Assembly (NCBI RefSeq): GCF_013282745.1
Contig: NZ_CP054044.1
Location: 4,030,001-4,094,000, forward strand
Direction: 5' to 3'
Length of the DNA stretch: 64,000 bases
Source: Yersinia bercovieri ATCC 43970
Lineage (GTDB): Bacteria; Pseudomonadota; Gammaproteobacteria; Enterobacterales; Enterobacteriaceae
Positions 43,639 to 52,833 of this stretch are shown here, piece after piece. The position numbers and the translations under genes were made by a program. The notes below the pieces were generated by a model, which searched no databases, had not been told where the DNA came from, and was given only the letters and a program-made list of their open reading frames with translations. How positions within the stretch are numbered: position 1 is the first letter of the stretch; every line of letters begins with the position of its first letter.

Positions 43639-44040
43639 CCGTTAACTCCTCCAAATAGGGGGTGAAATAGAGCGCTAAATTTGTATCCGAGGATACAATA
43701 CCGTTGCCCTGCCAGGTACTATTGCCACCCACAACGAATGCATGACTATGCACACTGAGTAATTATTAACCTAACAAGTGTAATCACTGATTTTGTGAGG
43801 GAGTATTATGCCCCTTGCAGCAACAGCAGCATAACCGCAGTTCGCAATCCGCACCAGACTCTAGGGTAAAAAACGCCTTTTATCGATTTTTTATGCATAT
43901 TTTATCTATGTAATTCGTCACTAACGGTATAAACGGCGATAAATATCTGGCATTAGAGGGTAAAAAGCAGAAGATCTTATGGTTTGCAGGGGCAATTGCA
44001 GTGTGCCGCCGGAATCAGCGACACATTGAATGAAAGGATA
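43639..44040. promoter_or_regulatory. potF promoter region
   Basis: A 402-base gap between ybjN and potF, AT-rich, with no open frame of interest. The repeated GTTAGTGACGAATTAC-type and TATTATGC words are compatible with promoters, but no specific site was assigned. Confidence 0.4.
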
Positions 44041-44526
44041 TTAGTGGATAACCGGGTAAGCTGTGGCAGTTGGCGGTGATTCATCCTCTTCGCTAGTACC
44101 AATAAAGAGTAAATCATTGGCGCGCGCCTCGAGAATAATCATCGAAATCTGCTCTTCACACTGCTGCATAAAGTAGCCAAATTGAGCCAATGTCACCCCA
44201 ACTTCGATGGTCAGTGATTGGCAGACAATCAGTTTCGGCAGATTATCATCCTGAATATCAATAAAGGCTTTAACTGTCAGTGAACTGGCATTGATTTGGC
44301 TAAGATCCGCCACTAATGGGATCAGTGCCGTCGGTCTGACCTCGGCCAACGCCGAGAACAAGATGACGTTATCAACCAAATCGATTTTGGCATCAAACAC
44401 GCCCTCAAAATTTTGCATATGCGGCAAATGCAGCGCCTGGCAGGAATCGCATTCAAAAAATGAGATACCGAGTTGATCCAGCCAACGCCGTAATAAGGTT
44501 AAATCCGGGACGATGAGTGAATCCAT
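44041..44526 (-). CDS. ybjN: YbjN family protein
   Basis: A 161-residue YbjN-family (type III chaperone-fold) protein; in E. coli it is essential in some backgrounds and affects motility and stress tolerance, mechanism unknown. The conserved LGISFFECDSCQALHLPHMQ is clear. The ATG at 44532 lies too close to its GAGG, so I prefer ATG 44526 (MDSLIVPDL), which matches E. coli. nfsA and rimK, which lie upstream of it in E. coli, are absent here. Confidence 0.88.
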   Translation of the reverse strand: MDSLIVPDLTLLRRWLDQLGISFFECDSCQALHLPHMQNFEGVFDAKIDLVDNVILFSALAEVRPTALIPLVADLSQINASSLTVKAFIDIQDDNLPKLIVCQSLTIEVGVTLAQFGYFMQQCEEQISMIILEARANDLLFIGTSEEDESPPTATAYPVIH

Positions 44527-44645
44527 AACCATCTACCTCACGATTCTCATAATACGAAAAGTGGCATAGCTTACGTAATATTGACCGACAGCGCCATGAT
44601 CAATCCCGACTAATTTAATGCCCATATTAAGACTCAGTACTTATC

Positions 44646-44954
44646 CTACTCAGATTTATTCTCTTTTTCGGATTCTGCTTTATCTCGCTCTTTCTTGCTT
44701 TGTGGCCTGGATATTCTATCAGCACTCCCTAATAGTGGACCAAATCCACTTGCAACGCGCCAAACAATACATACTGCCGCAGGGATCATCAGGCCGATCC
44801 CGACAAAAATCATAATAATCGCAACAGCCGGTGTGCCCATCGTACCCGGTAATGACAAAAAGTCATTGATACTGAGATAGGCAACCACCAGTAACAGCAT
44901 CCCCAACACTTCTGAAATAATTACAATGCGGGGCATATCTCCTAACGAGCGCAT
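44646..44954 (-). CDS. ybjC: YbjC family small membrane protein (DUF1418)
   Basis: A 102-residue protein with two membrane helices (about residues 10-32 and 44-66), the central SLPGTMGTPAVAIIMIFVG pattern, and a highly charged Lys/Glu tail. It corresponds to E. coli YbjC, which is divergent from grxA in the same way. The function is unknown. GGAGG-like sequence lies just ahead of the ATG. Confidence 0.82.
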   Translation of the reverse strand: MRSLGDMPRIVIISEVLGMLLLVVAYLSINDFLSLPGTMGTPAVAIIMIFVGIGLMIPAAVCIVWRVASGFGPLLGSADRISRPQSKKERDKAESEKENKSE

Positions 44955-45261
44955 CTTTACCTCCGATAAGCTCTGTATCCTTCATACCTTGAGCCGCAGC
45001 AATGTTAGCTACCACTCAAATTTGCTTGGGAATATATCAGCATTTGCCCAGTGTATTGAATCCATACAATTTGTAACAGTACCAAGTAGCAAATAGGTAA
45101 GATTTATCATATCAACAGGCAATTCCTGCTTTTTTTTCGCCACGCCAGCGGGCATAGTAGACCCCAGTGAGAGTAAGTAATGCGCTAGTAGTCATTTAAC
45201 AGTCGAATACATCAGTCATTATTGGCGAAGTGATTACCTCAAATTAATCAAGGAGTTTTAC
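44955..45261. promoter_or_regulatory. ybjC-grxA divergent control region
   Basis: A 307-base gap that should hold the divergent promoters. In E. coli OxyR controls this interval; I could not fix an OxyR site by eye here. No gene is seen. Confidence 0.4.
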
Positions 45262-45525
45262 ATGTTTGCTGTAATTTTCGGGCGTCCTGGATGTCCTTAC
45301 TGTGTCCGTGCTAAAGAACTGGCAGAAAAACTGGAAACTGAACGTGACGATTTTAAATTCCGTTACATCGATATTCATGCGGAAGGTATCACCAAAGCTG
45401 ATCTGGAAAAAACTGTCGGCAAACCGGTAGAGACCGTGCCACAGATTTTCATTGATGAGAAGCACATTGGTGGTTGTACTGATTTTGAAGCATACGCCAA
45501 AGAAAATCTTAGCCTGTTCCAGTAA
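45262..45525 (+). CDS. grxA: Glutaredoxin 1
   Basis: An 87-residue thiol-disulfide oxidoreductase that reduces ribonucleotide reductase and OxyR with glutathione. The active site is C11-P-Y-C14; TVPQIF and GGCTDFEAY are the glutathione-binding segments. AAGGAG precedes the ATG. A strong terminator follows. Confidence 0.97.
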   Translation: MFAVIFGRPGCPYCVRAKELAEKLETERDDFKFRYIDIHAEGITKADLEKTVGKPVETVPQIFIDEKHIGGCTDFEAYAKENLSLFQ

Positions 45526-45578
45526 TTAACTGGCAAAGAGCCGACTAAGCGCTCATTCAATCTAGATTGGCTTATCGA

Positions 45579-45607
45579 ATAAAGGGTGTCTAACACCCTT
45601 TATTATT
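45579..45607 (+). terminator. Rho-independent terminator of grxA
   Basis: AAAGGGTG at 45581-45588 pairs with CACCCTTT at 45594-45601, followed by ATTATTT. Confidence 0.75.
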
Positions 45608-45894
45608 TGGATTAAGGTAGAGTCGCCAGTAAAAATAGTGCCCAAAAGCCACATCCACCCCAGTTAATAGCACATAACCCCATCTTTAATAAATAATTAA
45701 GCATTTCCCTCTGGTCATATCAAACTTCCCGCTTACTACTGGCTGTCTTACAGCAGACCGATTAGAATAAGCCCCGCTATCGCTTATCTCCTGTTTGGCG
45801 ATAACTTTTTAGAATTTAATGAATTGTGTCGCTCTACCGCTACACCAAGCGCGTGTGCATCGTGAGTCATCTGGGCTAATAGAAAGTCATATCT
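45608..45894. promoter_or_regulatory. grxA-ybjL gap
   Basis: The gap from the grxA stop to ybjL is 369 bases including the terminator. It is AT-rich, should hold the ybjL promoter, and shows no gene. Confidence 0.4.
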
Positions 45895-47583
45895 GTGAAT
45901 ATAAACGTCGCAAATTTGTTAAACGGCAACTACATCTTGCTGTTATTCGTGGTTTTAGCGCTAGGATTATGCCTGGGTAAACTACGACTGGGGCCAATCC
46001 AATTAGGTAATGCTATTGGTGTGTTAGTGGTATCACTATTGCTGGGGCAACAGCACTTTACCATCAACACAGAAGCACTGAATCTGGGCTTCATGCTATT
46101 TATTTTTTGCGTCGGTGTTGAAGCTGGCCCAAACTTCTTCTCTATTTTCTTCCGCGATGGCAAAAACTACCTGATGCTCGCCTTGGTCATGGTCGGCAGC
46201 GCAATGATTCTGGCGCTGGGGCTAGGTAAATTATTTGGCTGGGATATTGGCCTAACCGCCGGGATGCTTGCCGGATCAATGACTTCCACCCCCGTGTTGG
46301 TGGGCGCAGGCGATACGTTACGCAATACCATTGCAAATAATCCGGCACTGCAACACGCCCAAGATAACCTGAGCCTCGGTTACGCCCTAACCTATCTTAT
46401 CGGGCTGGTTAGCCTGATTTTGGGGGCGCGCTATCTGCCAAAACTCCAGCATCAAGATTTGCCCACCAGCGCCCAACAAATTGCCCGTGAGCGAGGCCTG
46501 GATACGGATAGCCAGCGGAAAGTCTATTTGCCGGTCATTCGCGCTTATCGAGTTGGGCCAGAATTGGTGGCATGGGCAGATGGTAAAAATCTACGTGAAT
46601 TAGGGATTTACCGGCAAACCGGTTGCTATATCGAGCGCATTCGCCGCAATGGTATTTTGGCCAATCCAGACGGTGATGCGGTGTTGCAAGTGGGCGATGA
46701 GATCTCACTGGTGGGCTACCCAGATGCCCACTCCCGCCTTGATCCGAGCTTTCGTAACGGCAAAGAGGTGTTTGACCGCGACCTGCTGGACATGCGCATT
46801 GTTACCGAAGAGATTGTGGTCAAAAACAGCAATGCTGTCGGTAAGCGGCTCAGCCACTTAAAATTGACCGACCACGGCTGTTTCCTTAACCGTGTGATCC
46901 GCAGCCAAATCGAAATGCCGATTGATGACAATGTGGTATTGAATAAAGGTGATGTGCTGCAAGTCAGCGGCGATGCACGGCGCGTCAAAAGCGTGGCAGA
47001 AAAAATAGGCTTTATCTCCATTCACAGTCAGGTCACTGACCTGCTGGCTTTCTGCGCATTCTTCATTCTGGGGCTGATGATCGGCCTGATTACCTTCCAG
47101 TTCAGTAACTTCAGTTTCGGGATTGGTAATGCCGCGGGCCTATTAATGGCCGGGATCATGCTCGGATTTCTTCGTGCCAACCACCCTACTTTTGGCTATA
47201 TCCCGCAAGGTGCGCTGAATATGGTGAAAGAGTTTGGATTGATGGTCTTTATGGCTGGCGTCGGATTAAGCGCCGGTGGTGGTATCAATAGCAGCCTGGG
47301 TGCTGTCGGCGGTCAGATGTTGATTTCCGGTTTGATTGTCAGCCTGGTCCCTGTTGTTATCTGCTTCCTCTTTGGCGCTTATGTATTACGCATGAACCGC
47401 GCCCTGCTTTTCGGGGCCATTATGGGAGCACGAACCTGCGCACCTGCCATGGATATCATCAGCGACACGGCACGCAGTAACATCCCTGCGCTAGGCTATG
47501 CGGGGACCTATGCCATTGCCAACGTGCTATTGACGTTGGCAGGCTCTTTGATAGTCATTGTCTGGCCTGGAATATTAGGTTAA
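45895..47583 (+). CDS. ybjL: YbjL, AspT/YidE-type putative transporter
   Basis: A 562-residue inner-membrane protein of the aspartate:alanine exchanger family: two five-helix membrane halves (about 10-180 and 385-560) separated by two cytoplasmic TrkA-C (RCK_C) domains (about 205-375). The paired [15 protein letters not shown] and [14 protein letters not shown] motifs are the family's substrate-site repeats. The start is GTG 45895 ([13 protein letters not shown]), as in E. coli. The substrate is unknown in enterobacteria. Confidence 0.93.
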   Translation: MNINVANLLNGNYILLLFVVLALGLCLGKLRLGPIQLGNAIGVLVVSLLLGQQHFTINTEALNLGFMLFIFCVGVEAGPNFFSIFFRDGKNYLMLALVMVGSAMILALGLGKLFGWDIGLTAGMLAGSMTSTPVLVGAGDTLRNTIANNPALQHAQDNLSLGYALTYLIGLVSLILGARYLPKLQHQDLPTSAQQIARERGLDTDSQRKVYLPVIRAYRVGPELVAWADGKNLRELGIYRQTGCYIERIRRNGILANPDGDAVLQVGDEISLVGYPDAHSRLDPSFRNGKEVFDRDLLDMRIVTEEIVVKNSNAVGKRLSHLKLTDHGCFLNRVIRSQIEMPIDDNVVLNKGDVLQVSGDARRVKSVAEKIGFISIHSQVTDLLAFCAFFILGLMIGLITFQFSNFSFGIGNAAGLLMAGIMLGFLRANHPTFGYIPQGALNMVKEFGLMVFMAGVGLSAGGGINSSLGAVGGQMLISGLIVSLVPVVICFLFGAYVLRMNRALLFGAIMGARTCAPAMDIISDTARSNIPALGYAGTYAIANVLLTLAGSLIVIVWPGILG

Positions 47584-47644
47584 CCCACCAAAAGGGGCAT
47601 TTAAGGGAAAGCTAAACATTATTTTATTCTTTTTTCATTTACCC

Positions 47645-47678
47645 AGAACTTTCTTACTGGACTGGGGTCTGAATTAGT
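47645..47678 (+). promoter_or_regulatory. Sigma-E promoter of rybB
   Basis: AGAACTT at 47645-47651 matches the sigma-E -35 element (GGAACTT) and TCTGA at 47668-47672 matches the -10, with 16 bases between. Transcription would start at G47679, which is the first base of the recognised RybB RNA. Confidence 0.85.
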
Positions 47679-47759
47679 GCCACTGCTTTTCTTTGATGTC
47701 CCCATATTGAGGAGCCCGATAGTCCCGCCTTCTTAGGTTCAAGACTAGTCGGGTTTTTT
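47679..47759 (+). ncRNA. rybB: RybB small RNA
   Basis: Hfq-dependent small RNA made under envelope stress that represses outer-membrane porin mRNAs through its 5' end. The first 16 bases, GCCACTGCTTTTCTTT, are identical to the E. coli seed, and GATGTCCCCA continues the match. The terminator stem is CCCGATAGTC (47715-47724) with GACTAGTCGGG (47743-47753), 10 pairs with G748 bulged, then six T. It lies next to ybjL as in E. coli. Its 3' end is the attachment site of the prophage, and the present terminator arm appears to be supplied by the phage. Confidence 0.95.
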
Positions 47760-47772
47760 CTTGCCTGGAATT
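47749..47772 (+). repeat. attL core
   Basis: The 24 bases starting TCGGGTTTTTTC and ending GCCTGGAATT are identical to 63832-63855. The preceding AGACTA also matches apart from one additional G here (47748). It includes the 3' part of the rybB terminator. Confidence 0.9.
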
Positions 47773-47817
47773 CAAGCCCTTATCTATCAATATCTTACAA
47801 CCACTTTACATGGCTAT

Positions 47818-47838
47818 TGGCGATGGAGTGGCGGCAGA
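47818..47838 (+). repeat. Left end-proximal repeat of the prophage
   Basis: TGGCGATGG-AGTGGCGGCAGA matches TGGCGACAA-AGTGGCGGCGGA at 63718-63738 at 17 of 21 positions, in the same orientation, each near an att core. It may be an integrase arm or excision-factor site; this is inference. Confidence 0.45.
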
Positions 47839-47908
47839 ATTTAAAACTTATCAGCCAGTTACTCGTTTAGAAATGAATTAGCATCACTCAGATGCGATAA
47901 CGTAGCCA

Positions 47909-48127
47909 TTATTTCTGTTTCGTTACCGTGAGTTTATCACTGCATTTTTGCACGGCCCAATAAATGATAGCGCTAGCAATAACGACACCAATAGCGACTA
48001 GCCAAGCAGCAATCCCTTCATAGAAAGCGTAAGCAGTCATCAATCCTATAGCCATTAAGGACGCAACGATAACGCCAAGCATATCGAAAATAAAACGTAA
48101 TAGCCCATTAATAACTTTTGATTTCAT
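47909..48127 (-). CDS. Small two-helix membrane protein
   Basis: A 72-residue protein with two predicted membrane helices (about residues 10-34 and 38-62) and a Lys-rich C terminus. No family recognised. It starts inside the 3' end of the preceding gene (20-base overlap, different frame), so translation is coupled. ATG 48127 is chosen over the in-frame TTG at 48133. As the second gene of a two-gene unit at the prophage edge, it could be an immunity or partner protein, which is speculation. Confidence 0.6.
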   Translation of the reverse strand: MKSKVINGLLRFIFDMLGVIVASLMAIGLMTAYAFYEGIAAWLVAIGVVIASAIIYWAVQKCSDKLTVTKQK

Positions 48128-48749
48128 TAGCAAAACGCCCCAAGATTAAAGGGTTACTTTGAACCATTTTGCTAAGTTGAAGGAAGCGCTCAAATGGCTT
48201 TTCAAAAAGAAAGAATAACATATCGTAATCGTTAGGCCTTAGCTTGCTGTAAAGCAATGGACTTTCTCCAGCCAATTTTCGTGATGCTTCGCTAGCCCGC
48301 GCTGCAATCCCTTGGAGCATTACACCAGACACCATACCAGTAGTACCAAATCTGAAACCCAGTTTTACCAAGGAGCTAGCCGCCAGGCCGCTAACGACTT
48401 TTCCACTGATATAGCCCGATATCAACATTTGGGCCGTCATACGTGTTGCTTTCCCAGTTGCCCCATAGATCAGCTTTTCATGCAATTGGTGAATGGCTTC
48501 ATCCGGTAAGTGACTGAGCGTATCATTAATAATGATATCTGCCATTTTGGCGATGATGGATCTATCACGAATAAGATTGCCAAAAGCGCTCAGGAAACGC
48601 TTATCATCAAACATATTACGTTGTTGATAATATCGCCCTCCATCCGAGAGATTCAAATCCTGAAAGGTTCGCTCAACCCCCAGATATAAGTCCATAGGAA
48701 TAGACTTGATCCCCTCAGCCATAGCCTGAATAAATTTTAATGAATCCAT
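48108..48749 (-). CDS. Unknown prophage-edge protein with glycine-rich hydrophobic hairpin
   Basis: A 213-residue protein I cannot assign. The N-terminal half is helical and charged (MDSLKFIQAMAEGIKSIP, GNLIRDRSIIAKMADIIIND). A central Gly/Ala/Ser-rich hydrophobic stretch (about residues 110-160, with ISGYISGKVVSGLAASSLVK and GTTGMVSGVMLQGIAARA) resembles a glycine-zipper membrane hairpin. ATG 48749 has AGGGAT 8 bases upstream. There is no signal peptide. With its small membrane partner it could be a pore-forming effector and immunity pair, or a superinfection-exclusion cargo; neither is shown. Confidence 0.6.
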   Translation of the reverse strand: MDSLKFIQAMAEGIKSIPMDLYLGVERTFQDLNLSDGGRYYQQRNMFDDKRFLSAFGNLIRDRSIIAKMADIIINDTLSHLPDEAIHQLHEKLIYGATGKATRMTAQMLISGYISGKVVSGLAASSLVKLGFRFGTTGMVSGVMLQGIAARASEASRKLAGESPLLYSKLRPNDYDMLFFLFEKPFERFLQLSKMVQSNPLILGRFANEIKSY

Positions 48750-49448
48750 AATATATCCCTGTTGAACTATCATTCGACATTCACATCCTGTAATGACGAA
48801 CAATGAATGCCTTATCAGTCCATCATCCCAAAGGGAGCCTCATAAACGCACCTTACTTTCTCCTTGGAAAACACATCTGGTATAAATTTGATAGAAAGGG
48901 TGATATTCAGGCTTTTGGAAAGTATGTGACGTCAATCCCCACACCACAATAAAGACAGGTTATACAAACCGTTACAACATTGACCACGCAGATCAAAAAT
49001 GGCCCCACCCGCGCCAGCTGTAGTCTGCCAGCTTTTCCCCCCCCATCTGACAGCTCACACAAAAAGATCCACCAACCCCACGTAATTCACACAATATTCT
49101 TTAAATTCAATGTACTAATACTTTCCCGCGGTCCACTCCGAGATCCAAAAACTGAAAAACACTGAAATTCTTTTCAATCTTTTCAGTTGGCATAACGCCG
49201 CAAAGCCCCAGCCACGGCGCGGGCTGGCGGGGTGTTTTGTAGAAATTTAAAACTGAAAAAACTTTATAACGCAAAGTGTGCAGGCGGGTGCGGTGTAGTG
49301 CCGTTTCCGTCATGATTACGTTTCTTTCGTGGCATATTCCGCTACGTGTGCGGGTCGTGGCTGGCGTGATCCATTTCGGGTATTGCGGTGTGATGATGGG
49401 TTTACTGCGTGGCATGTGGGGCCGCTGGCGATGGTTTTAGATGGGCGT
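48750..49448. other. Prophage region with no confident gene
   Basis: About 700 bases between the membrane pair and the baseplate remnant. The promoter of the 48749 gene should lie at its left side. The part near 49198-49225 forms a strong GC-rich hairpin (CCCCAGCC with GGCTGGCGGGG), reminiscent of phage ends, but no cos site can be claimed. A short plus-strand frame (ATG near 49312) and a longer minus-strand one (49107-49415) look non-coding. Confidence 0.4.
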
Positions 49449-49472
49449 AAAAAAGCCCGCGCGCGGCGGGCT
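49449..49472 (-). terminator. Terminator of the baseplate gene remnant
   Basis: On the minus strand AGCCCGC (49472-49466) pairs with GCGGGCT (49460-49454), followed by TTTTT. Confidence 0.75.
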
Positions 49473-49488
49473 GATTGGGCGAGATCGA

Positions 49489-50221
49489 TTAGCCGATCAC
49501 AGGGGAATATTTATCACGTAATCCGTCTGATTTGGCCCCAGTGGCGGTGATGCTCCCTGCGTTCAGTGGGCCATCAGTATTGGTATGAGTATGTGCGGCG
49601 GTCAGTGCTGCCAGCTCTTTCACCACATCCAGCGTATCGATCATGAGGGCCATCACGTTAATCTGCTGGCTACCAATCCACACCACCGGCGCTATCACAT
49701 CCTGCCGGGCAGCGGCGATACTGCTGCGGATATTGCCAATCTTCTCTATCAAATCCTGCCCCACATCGGTGGTGAAGGTTTTGCCCACTTTGGCCATGTA
49801 ACTGGCTTGGGTGGCCAGACTGTAATCTCCCTCGCTAATCTGCTGGATAGCACCGGCCAGTAAGGTGGCCGTCCCCAGCACCGTGGTTTTATCGGTGGCC
49901 TGAACGGTGGTTTCACGGGCCACCAGTGTGCGGGTTTCATCATCGGCGGTAATCACCCGGCTCATGGATTCCTCACGAATCACCTGATCGGTTTTGCGCT
50001 CCCAATCCCCCGCCACCGTCACCCGCTGCGATACGCCATCACGCTGTTGCTGTAGCTGTTCACCCGGCAGCACCGTGGGCAGATTATTGCCCTGTGATAG
50101 CGTCTGGCGCCGCCTTGCCATCATCATCCAGCAATTGCAGATTAACGGCATAGCGGGGCCGGAACGGGTCGGCCATATCACCGCTGGTCACTGCTTCGCT
50201 TGGCCCCTCAACACGGGCCAT
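49489..50221 (-). pseudogene. Phage baseplate/VgrG-like protein gene with internal deletion
   Basis: The 5' part encodes MARVEGPSEAVTSG and DPFRPRYAVNLQLLDDDGKA, a typical start for this phage tail/baseplate protein family. The frame then stops near 50086. A different frame continues with GNNLPTVLPGEQLQQQRDGVSQRV and runs to the C terminus, AAHTHTNTDGPLNAG and KYSPVIG. The family as I know it has a further segment between these parts, so an internal deletion with frame change is likely. The 3' part alone is an open frame (to 50181) of about 200 residues. The gene start abuts the truncated portal gene on the opposite strand. Confidence 0.7.
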
Positions 50222-51180
50222 TTTTGGCAGATGTAACCCGGCTGATAGCTCCGGGCACCGATTACCGCGATATCTGGTATGACAATGAGTATGACCATTA
50301 CACCCTGCCGATTGACCGGCTGGCGCTGGCACAATTGATAAATCTTAATGGCCAACATGGCGGCGTGATTTATGCCCGTAAAAATATGGTGGCATCGGAT
50401 TACCAAAGCGGTGGCCTGACCCATGAAGAGATTGAAGCCGCTATTTTTGATTATTTTACCTTTGGTGATGTGGGCATTCTGAAAATCCGTAATGGCTGGG
50501 GTAACGTCATTGGTCTGGCCCCCTTACCGGCGCTGTATACCCGTATCCGCAAAAGCGGTGAATACGTGGTATTGCAGGAGGGTGAACCTCTTGTTTACCC
50601 GGAAAATGAGGTCATTTTTCTCAAACAATACGACCCGCAACAACAGGTTTATGGCCTGCCGGATTATATCGGCGGTATCCACTCCGCATTGCTCAACAGT
50701 GAAGCGGTGATTTTCCGTCGCCGCTATTACCACAATGGGGCGCACACTGGCGGTATTTTATATACCAGTGACCCGTCAATGACCGATGAAGTGGAGGAAG
50801 AAATTGAACGCCAGCTAGCTGACAGCAAAGGGATTGGTAATTTCAGCACCATCTTGGTCAACATCCCGAACGGTGACCCGGAGGCGGTGAAATTCATTCA
50901 GATGGGGGATATCAGCGCCAAAGATGAGTTTGCCAATGTGAAAAATATCAGTGCGCAGGACATTCTCAATGCTCACCGCTTCCCGGCTGGGTTAGCCGGG
51001 CAGATACCGGAAAATGCGGCGGGTTTAGGTGATCCGGAAAAAGCGCGGAACACCTACCGAAAAGATGAAATTTCACCAGTACAACGGCGCTTTAGTGCAG
51101 CCATCAGTGCCGATCCAGAGATCCCGGCACATCTACAGCTAAATTTTGATGCACAAATAGCAAACTCAGGTGCACCATGA
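50200..51180 (+). pseudogene. Phage portal protein (gpQ-like), N-terminally truncated
   Basis: PBSX/P2-type portal protein, which forms the capsid DNA gate. The recognisable part begins around YRDIWYDNEYDHYTLPIDRL (about 50258) and continues through GLPDYIGGIHSALLNSEAVIFRRRYYHNGAHTGGILY to NAHRFPAGLAGQIPENAAGLGD. About 45 N-terminal residues of the P2 protein have no counterpart, and the frame runs into the antisense of the baseplate gene. The 326-residue open frame is therefore a deletion product, probably non-functional. It overlaps the next frame by 4 bases (ATGA). Confidence 0.8.
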
Positions 51181-51230
51181 GAGTAAACACGTTAAAATTC
51201 TATAGGTTAGCCACTTGGGGAGCCAGAAAC

Positions 51231-51533
51231 ATGCGAGTGATGAAAGTTTTATGCCCCGAATGCGGTGGCGCAGCGATTATCCGAAAAACCAACCGTAAAC
51301 ACCGGCAAATTTCAGATTTATATTGCGCCTGCAATGATGTGGAGTGTGGTCATACTTTCGTGATGAATGTGACCTTTTCCCACACCATTAGCCCCAGCGC
51401 CAAGACCGGGGATAAGCTGATCAAAACCGTTGTCGATTCTATGAACCCACAGCAGCGACAAATGATGCTCAGCTTGTTGCAAGGTAGTGCATCTGCCGCC
51501 ATTGGATTTGATGCTGCCCCCAATCGAGGATAG
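51231..51533 (+). CDS. ogr: Ogr/Delta-like zinc-finger late activator
   Basis: A 100-residue relative of P2 Ogr and P4 Delta, activators of phage late genes that contact RNA polymerase alpha. The zinc ligands are C-P-E-C near the start and C-x-C/C-x4-C in YCACNDVECGHTFV. ATG 51231 has GGGAG 8 bases ahead; the frame is open back to 51177, where it overlaps the portal end. The late operon it would activate is mostly deleted. It could also serve helper or satellite interactions, which is speculation. Confidence 0.8.
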   Translation: MRVMKVLCPECGGAAIIRKTNRKHRQISDLYCACNDVECGHTFVMNVTFSHTISPSAKTGDKLIKTVVDSMNPQQRQMMLSLLQGSASAAIGFDAAPNRG

Positions 51534-51648
51534 GATGAGTTTGGATGCAGCAGACTGATTTTCCAGACATCCAGCTACCGAGTTGTTATTGTTTCGGTCG
51601 TGGCCAAGCCCGGTAAAGGCGTTCTGAATACCAGAAGAAATTCTGGCG

Positions 51649-51675
51649 AAACCCACCATAAGGTGGGTTTTGTTA
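51649..51675 (+). terminator. Terminator after the ogr-like gene
   Basis: AAACCCACC at 51649-51657 pairs with GGTGGGTTT at 51662-51670 around the loop ATAA, followed by TGTTATTTT. Confidence 0.75.
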
Positions 51676-51722
51676 TTTTAGGGGTGAACCTATCCGGTAA
51701 TAAAGATGGTCACTAGCGCAAG

Positions 51723-51908
51723 TTAAGCCATTTCTTGTGGCTCATGAGTATCTCGCTCATAAGTTCTGCGTAACACGTCAATCTGTTGCCATAAAATAAG
51801 CGAGAGAACTTCTTTTGTATCTGCTCGATCAAGGGTGACGATGGCGTAAATCAGGGCGCGGCAGTGGTCGATTAGTTCTTCTAATTCGCGGGGCGAATCA
51901 TCGTACAT
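51723..51908 (-). CDS. Small prophage protein of unknown function
   Basis: A 61-residue helical protein (MYDDSPRELEELIDHCRALI, then LSLILWQQIDVLRRTYERD). ATG 51908 has GGAGG six bases upstream, which decides the start although the frame is open to 52001. Similar short proteins occur in P4/P2-type elements as far as I recall. It is the last minus-strand gene before the convergent ogr terminator. Confidence 0.6.
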   Translation of the reverse strand: MYDDSPRELEELIDHCRALIYAIVTLDRADTKEVLSLILWQQIDVLRRTYERDTHEPQEMA

Positions 51909-52452
51909 GGCGCACCTCCAACAGGAGGGTGATAGGGAGCGATACAGGTGGGTAAGTAATGGTATTGCAAGGGGGCTTAGTCGTCGAATCCATGATGACA
52001 ACCTCTCAGTTGAAGGTGGTTAAACTCACCGCCCGAGGTTCCAATCTCTTAATGGGTGGTGAACTGAGCAAGGTTGGAACTACCGGTCAACAGAGAATCC
52101 GGCGCATCTTGCGATGCCCCTGCCCAGCTCACCATTGATTACAGATGTAGCCGTGCTCCGCACATAATAACCGCTTACGCAGTTATGCGCCCTGTTGAAA
52201 TACGGGGTTCCAAACCCGGCAGCAGATTTTTCCGCTGCGGCGTGACTATAGCCCAACCGCGATCCACTGTGCAATTGACCAGTATCATTTTAGGACAAAC
52301 ATTTTTTTTGCTGTAAAAATAGCGAGTTATTGAGGCAGTACAGGGAATAACGATGAATGATAGATCAAGAAAAGAATCAGCTGCAGTAAATAAGTAAGCA
52401 GGTGACGTTTAAGGCAACATCGCCTGCTAACATTAGGGACTCAGCCTTTGAA
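51909..52452 (-). other. Region with possible Ash/Icd-like reading frame
   Basis: The minus-strand frame 52080-52274 (64 residues, with SAAGFGTPYFNRAHNCVSGY and ELGRGIARCAGFSVD) resembles the Ash/Icd-like leader frames of P4-type elements, known for being conserved but poorly understood. The region also has paired repeats (GGTGGT, GAGGTTCCAATC against GGTTGGAAC). Whether it is a protein or a structured RNA cannot be decided here. Confidence 0.3.
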
Positions 52453-52833
52453 TTAGTGGCAGAGTTGAGTCAGCTCTTTTTCACTCAGACCGGTCGTTTT
52501 CATTACGAGAGTACGATCAACGCCATTAGCCAGCATAGCGCTAGCAATTTTCAGGGCTGTTTCTTGCGCCCCTTCCATGCGGCCTTCTATGCGGCCTTTT
52601 TGTTCCAGTTTCTGTGCAATCGTCATGAGTACCTCTTCGTGCTGTGGTAGACGGTGGGCCAGTTCCCAGATAAACGTTTCCGGCGTGATAGCTTCACCAT
52701 TCTGTAGCATGTAATTCATCAATGATACTAGCTGATCTTCCGTATTGTAACCTCTTGATAGCAGTGTGACCAGTGGTTCCATCAGCTCGGATATGTCACG
52801 TTGACGAATGTGCTTCTGCAACAGTTCTAGCAT
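52453..52833 (-). CDS. Possible internal antitoxin product of the Rpn gene
   Basis: In-frame internal start inside the Rpn gene: ATG 52833 (MLELLQKHIRQRD) preceded by GGGG-CATTGCC. It would give a 126-residue protein made of the C-terminal helical domain. Another in-frame ATG at 52854 (MSHRGIAML) has a weaker GAG element. The idea rests on the RpnL/RpnS model from other bacteria; nothing in the sequence proves use of this start. Confidence 0.35.
   Translation of the reverse strand: MLELLQKHIRQRDISELMEPLVTLLSRGYNTEDQLVSLMNYMLQNGEAITPETFIWELAHRLPQHEEVLMTIAQKLEQKGRIEGRMEGAQETALKIASAMLANGVDRTLVMKTTGLSEKELTQLCH

Noticed and set aside
49107..49415. 102-residue minus-strand frame left of the baseplate remnant
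   Set aside because: Composition is Arg/Pro/Thr-rich without family resemblance or ribosome site; it crosses a strong hairpin.
48804..49450. Possible phage cos site in the GC-rich hairpin near 49198-49225
   Set aside because: Similarity to P2-type cos is only in composition; the cohesive-end core could not be recognised.
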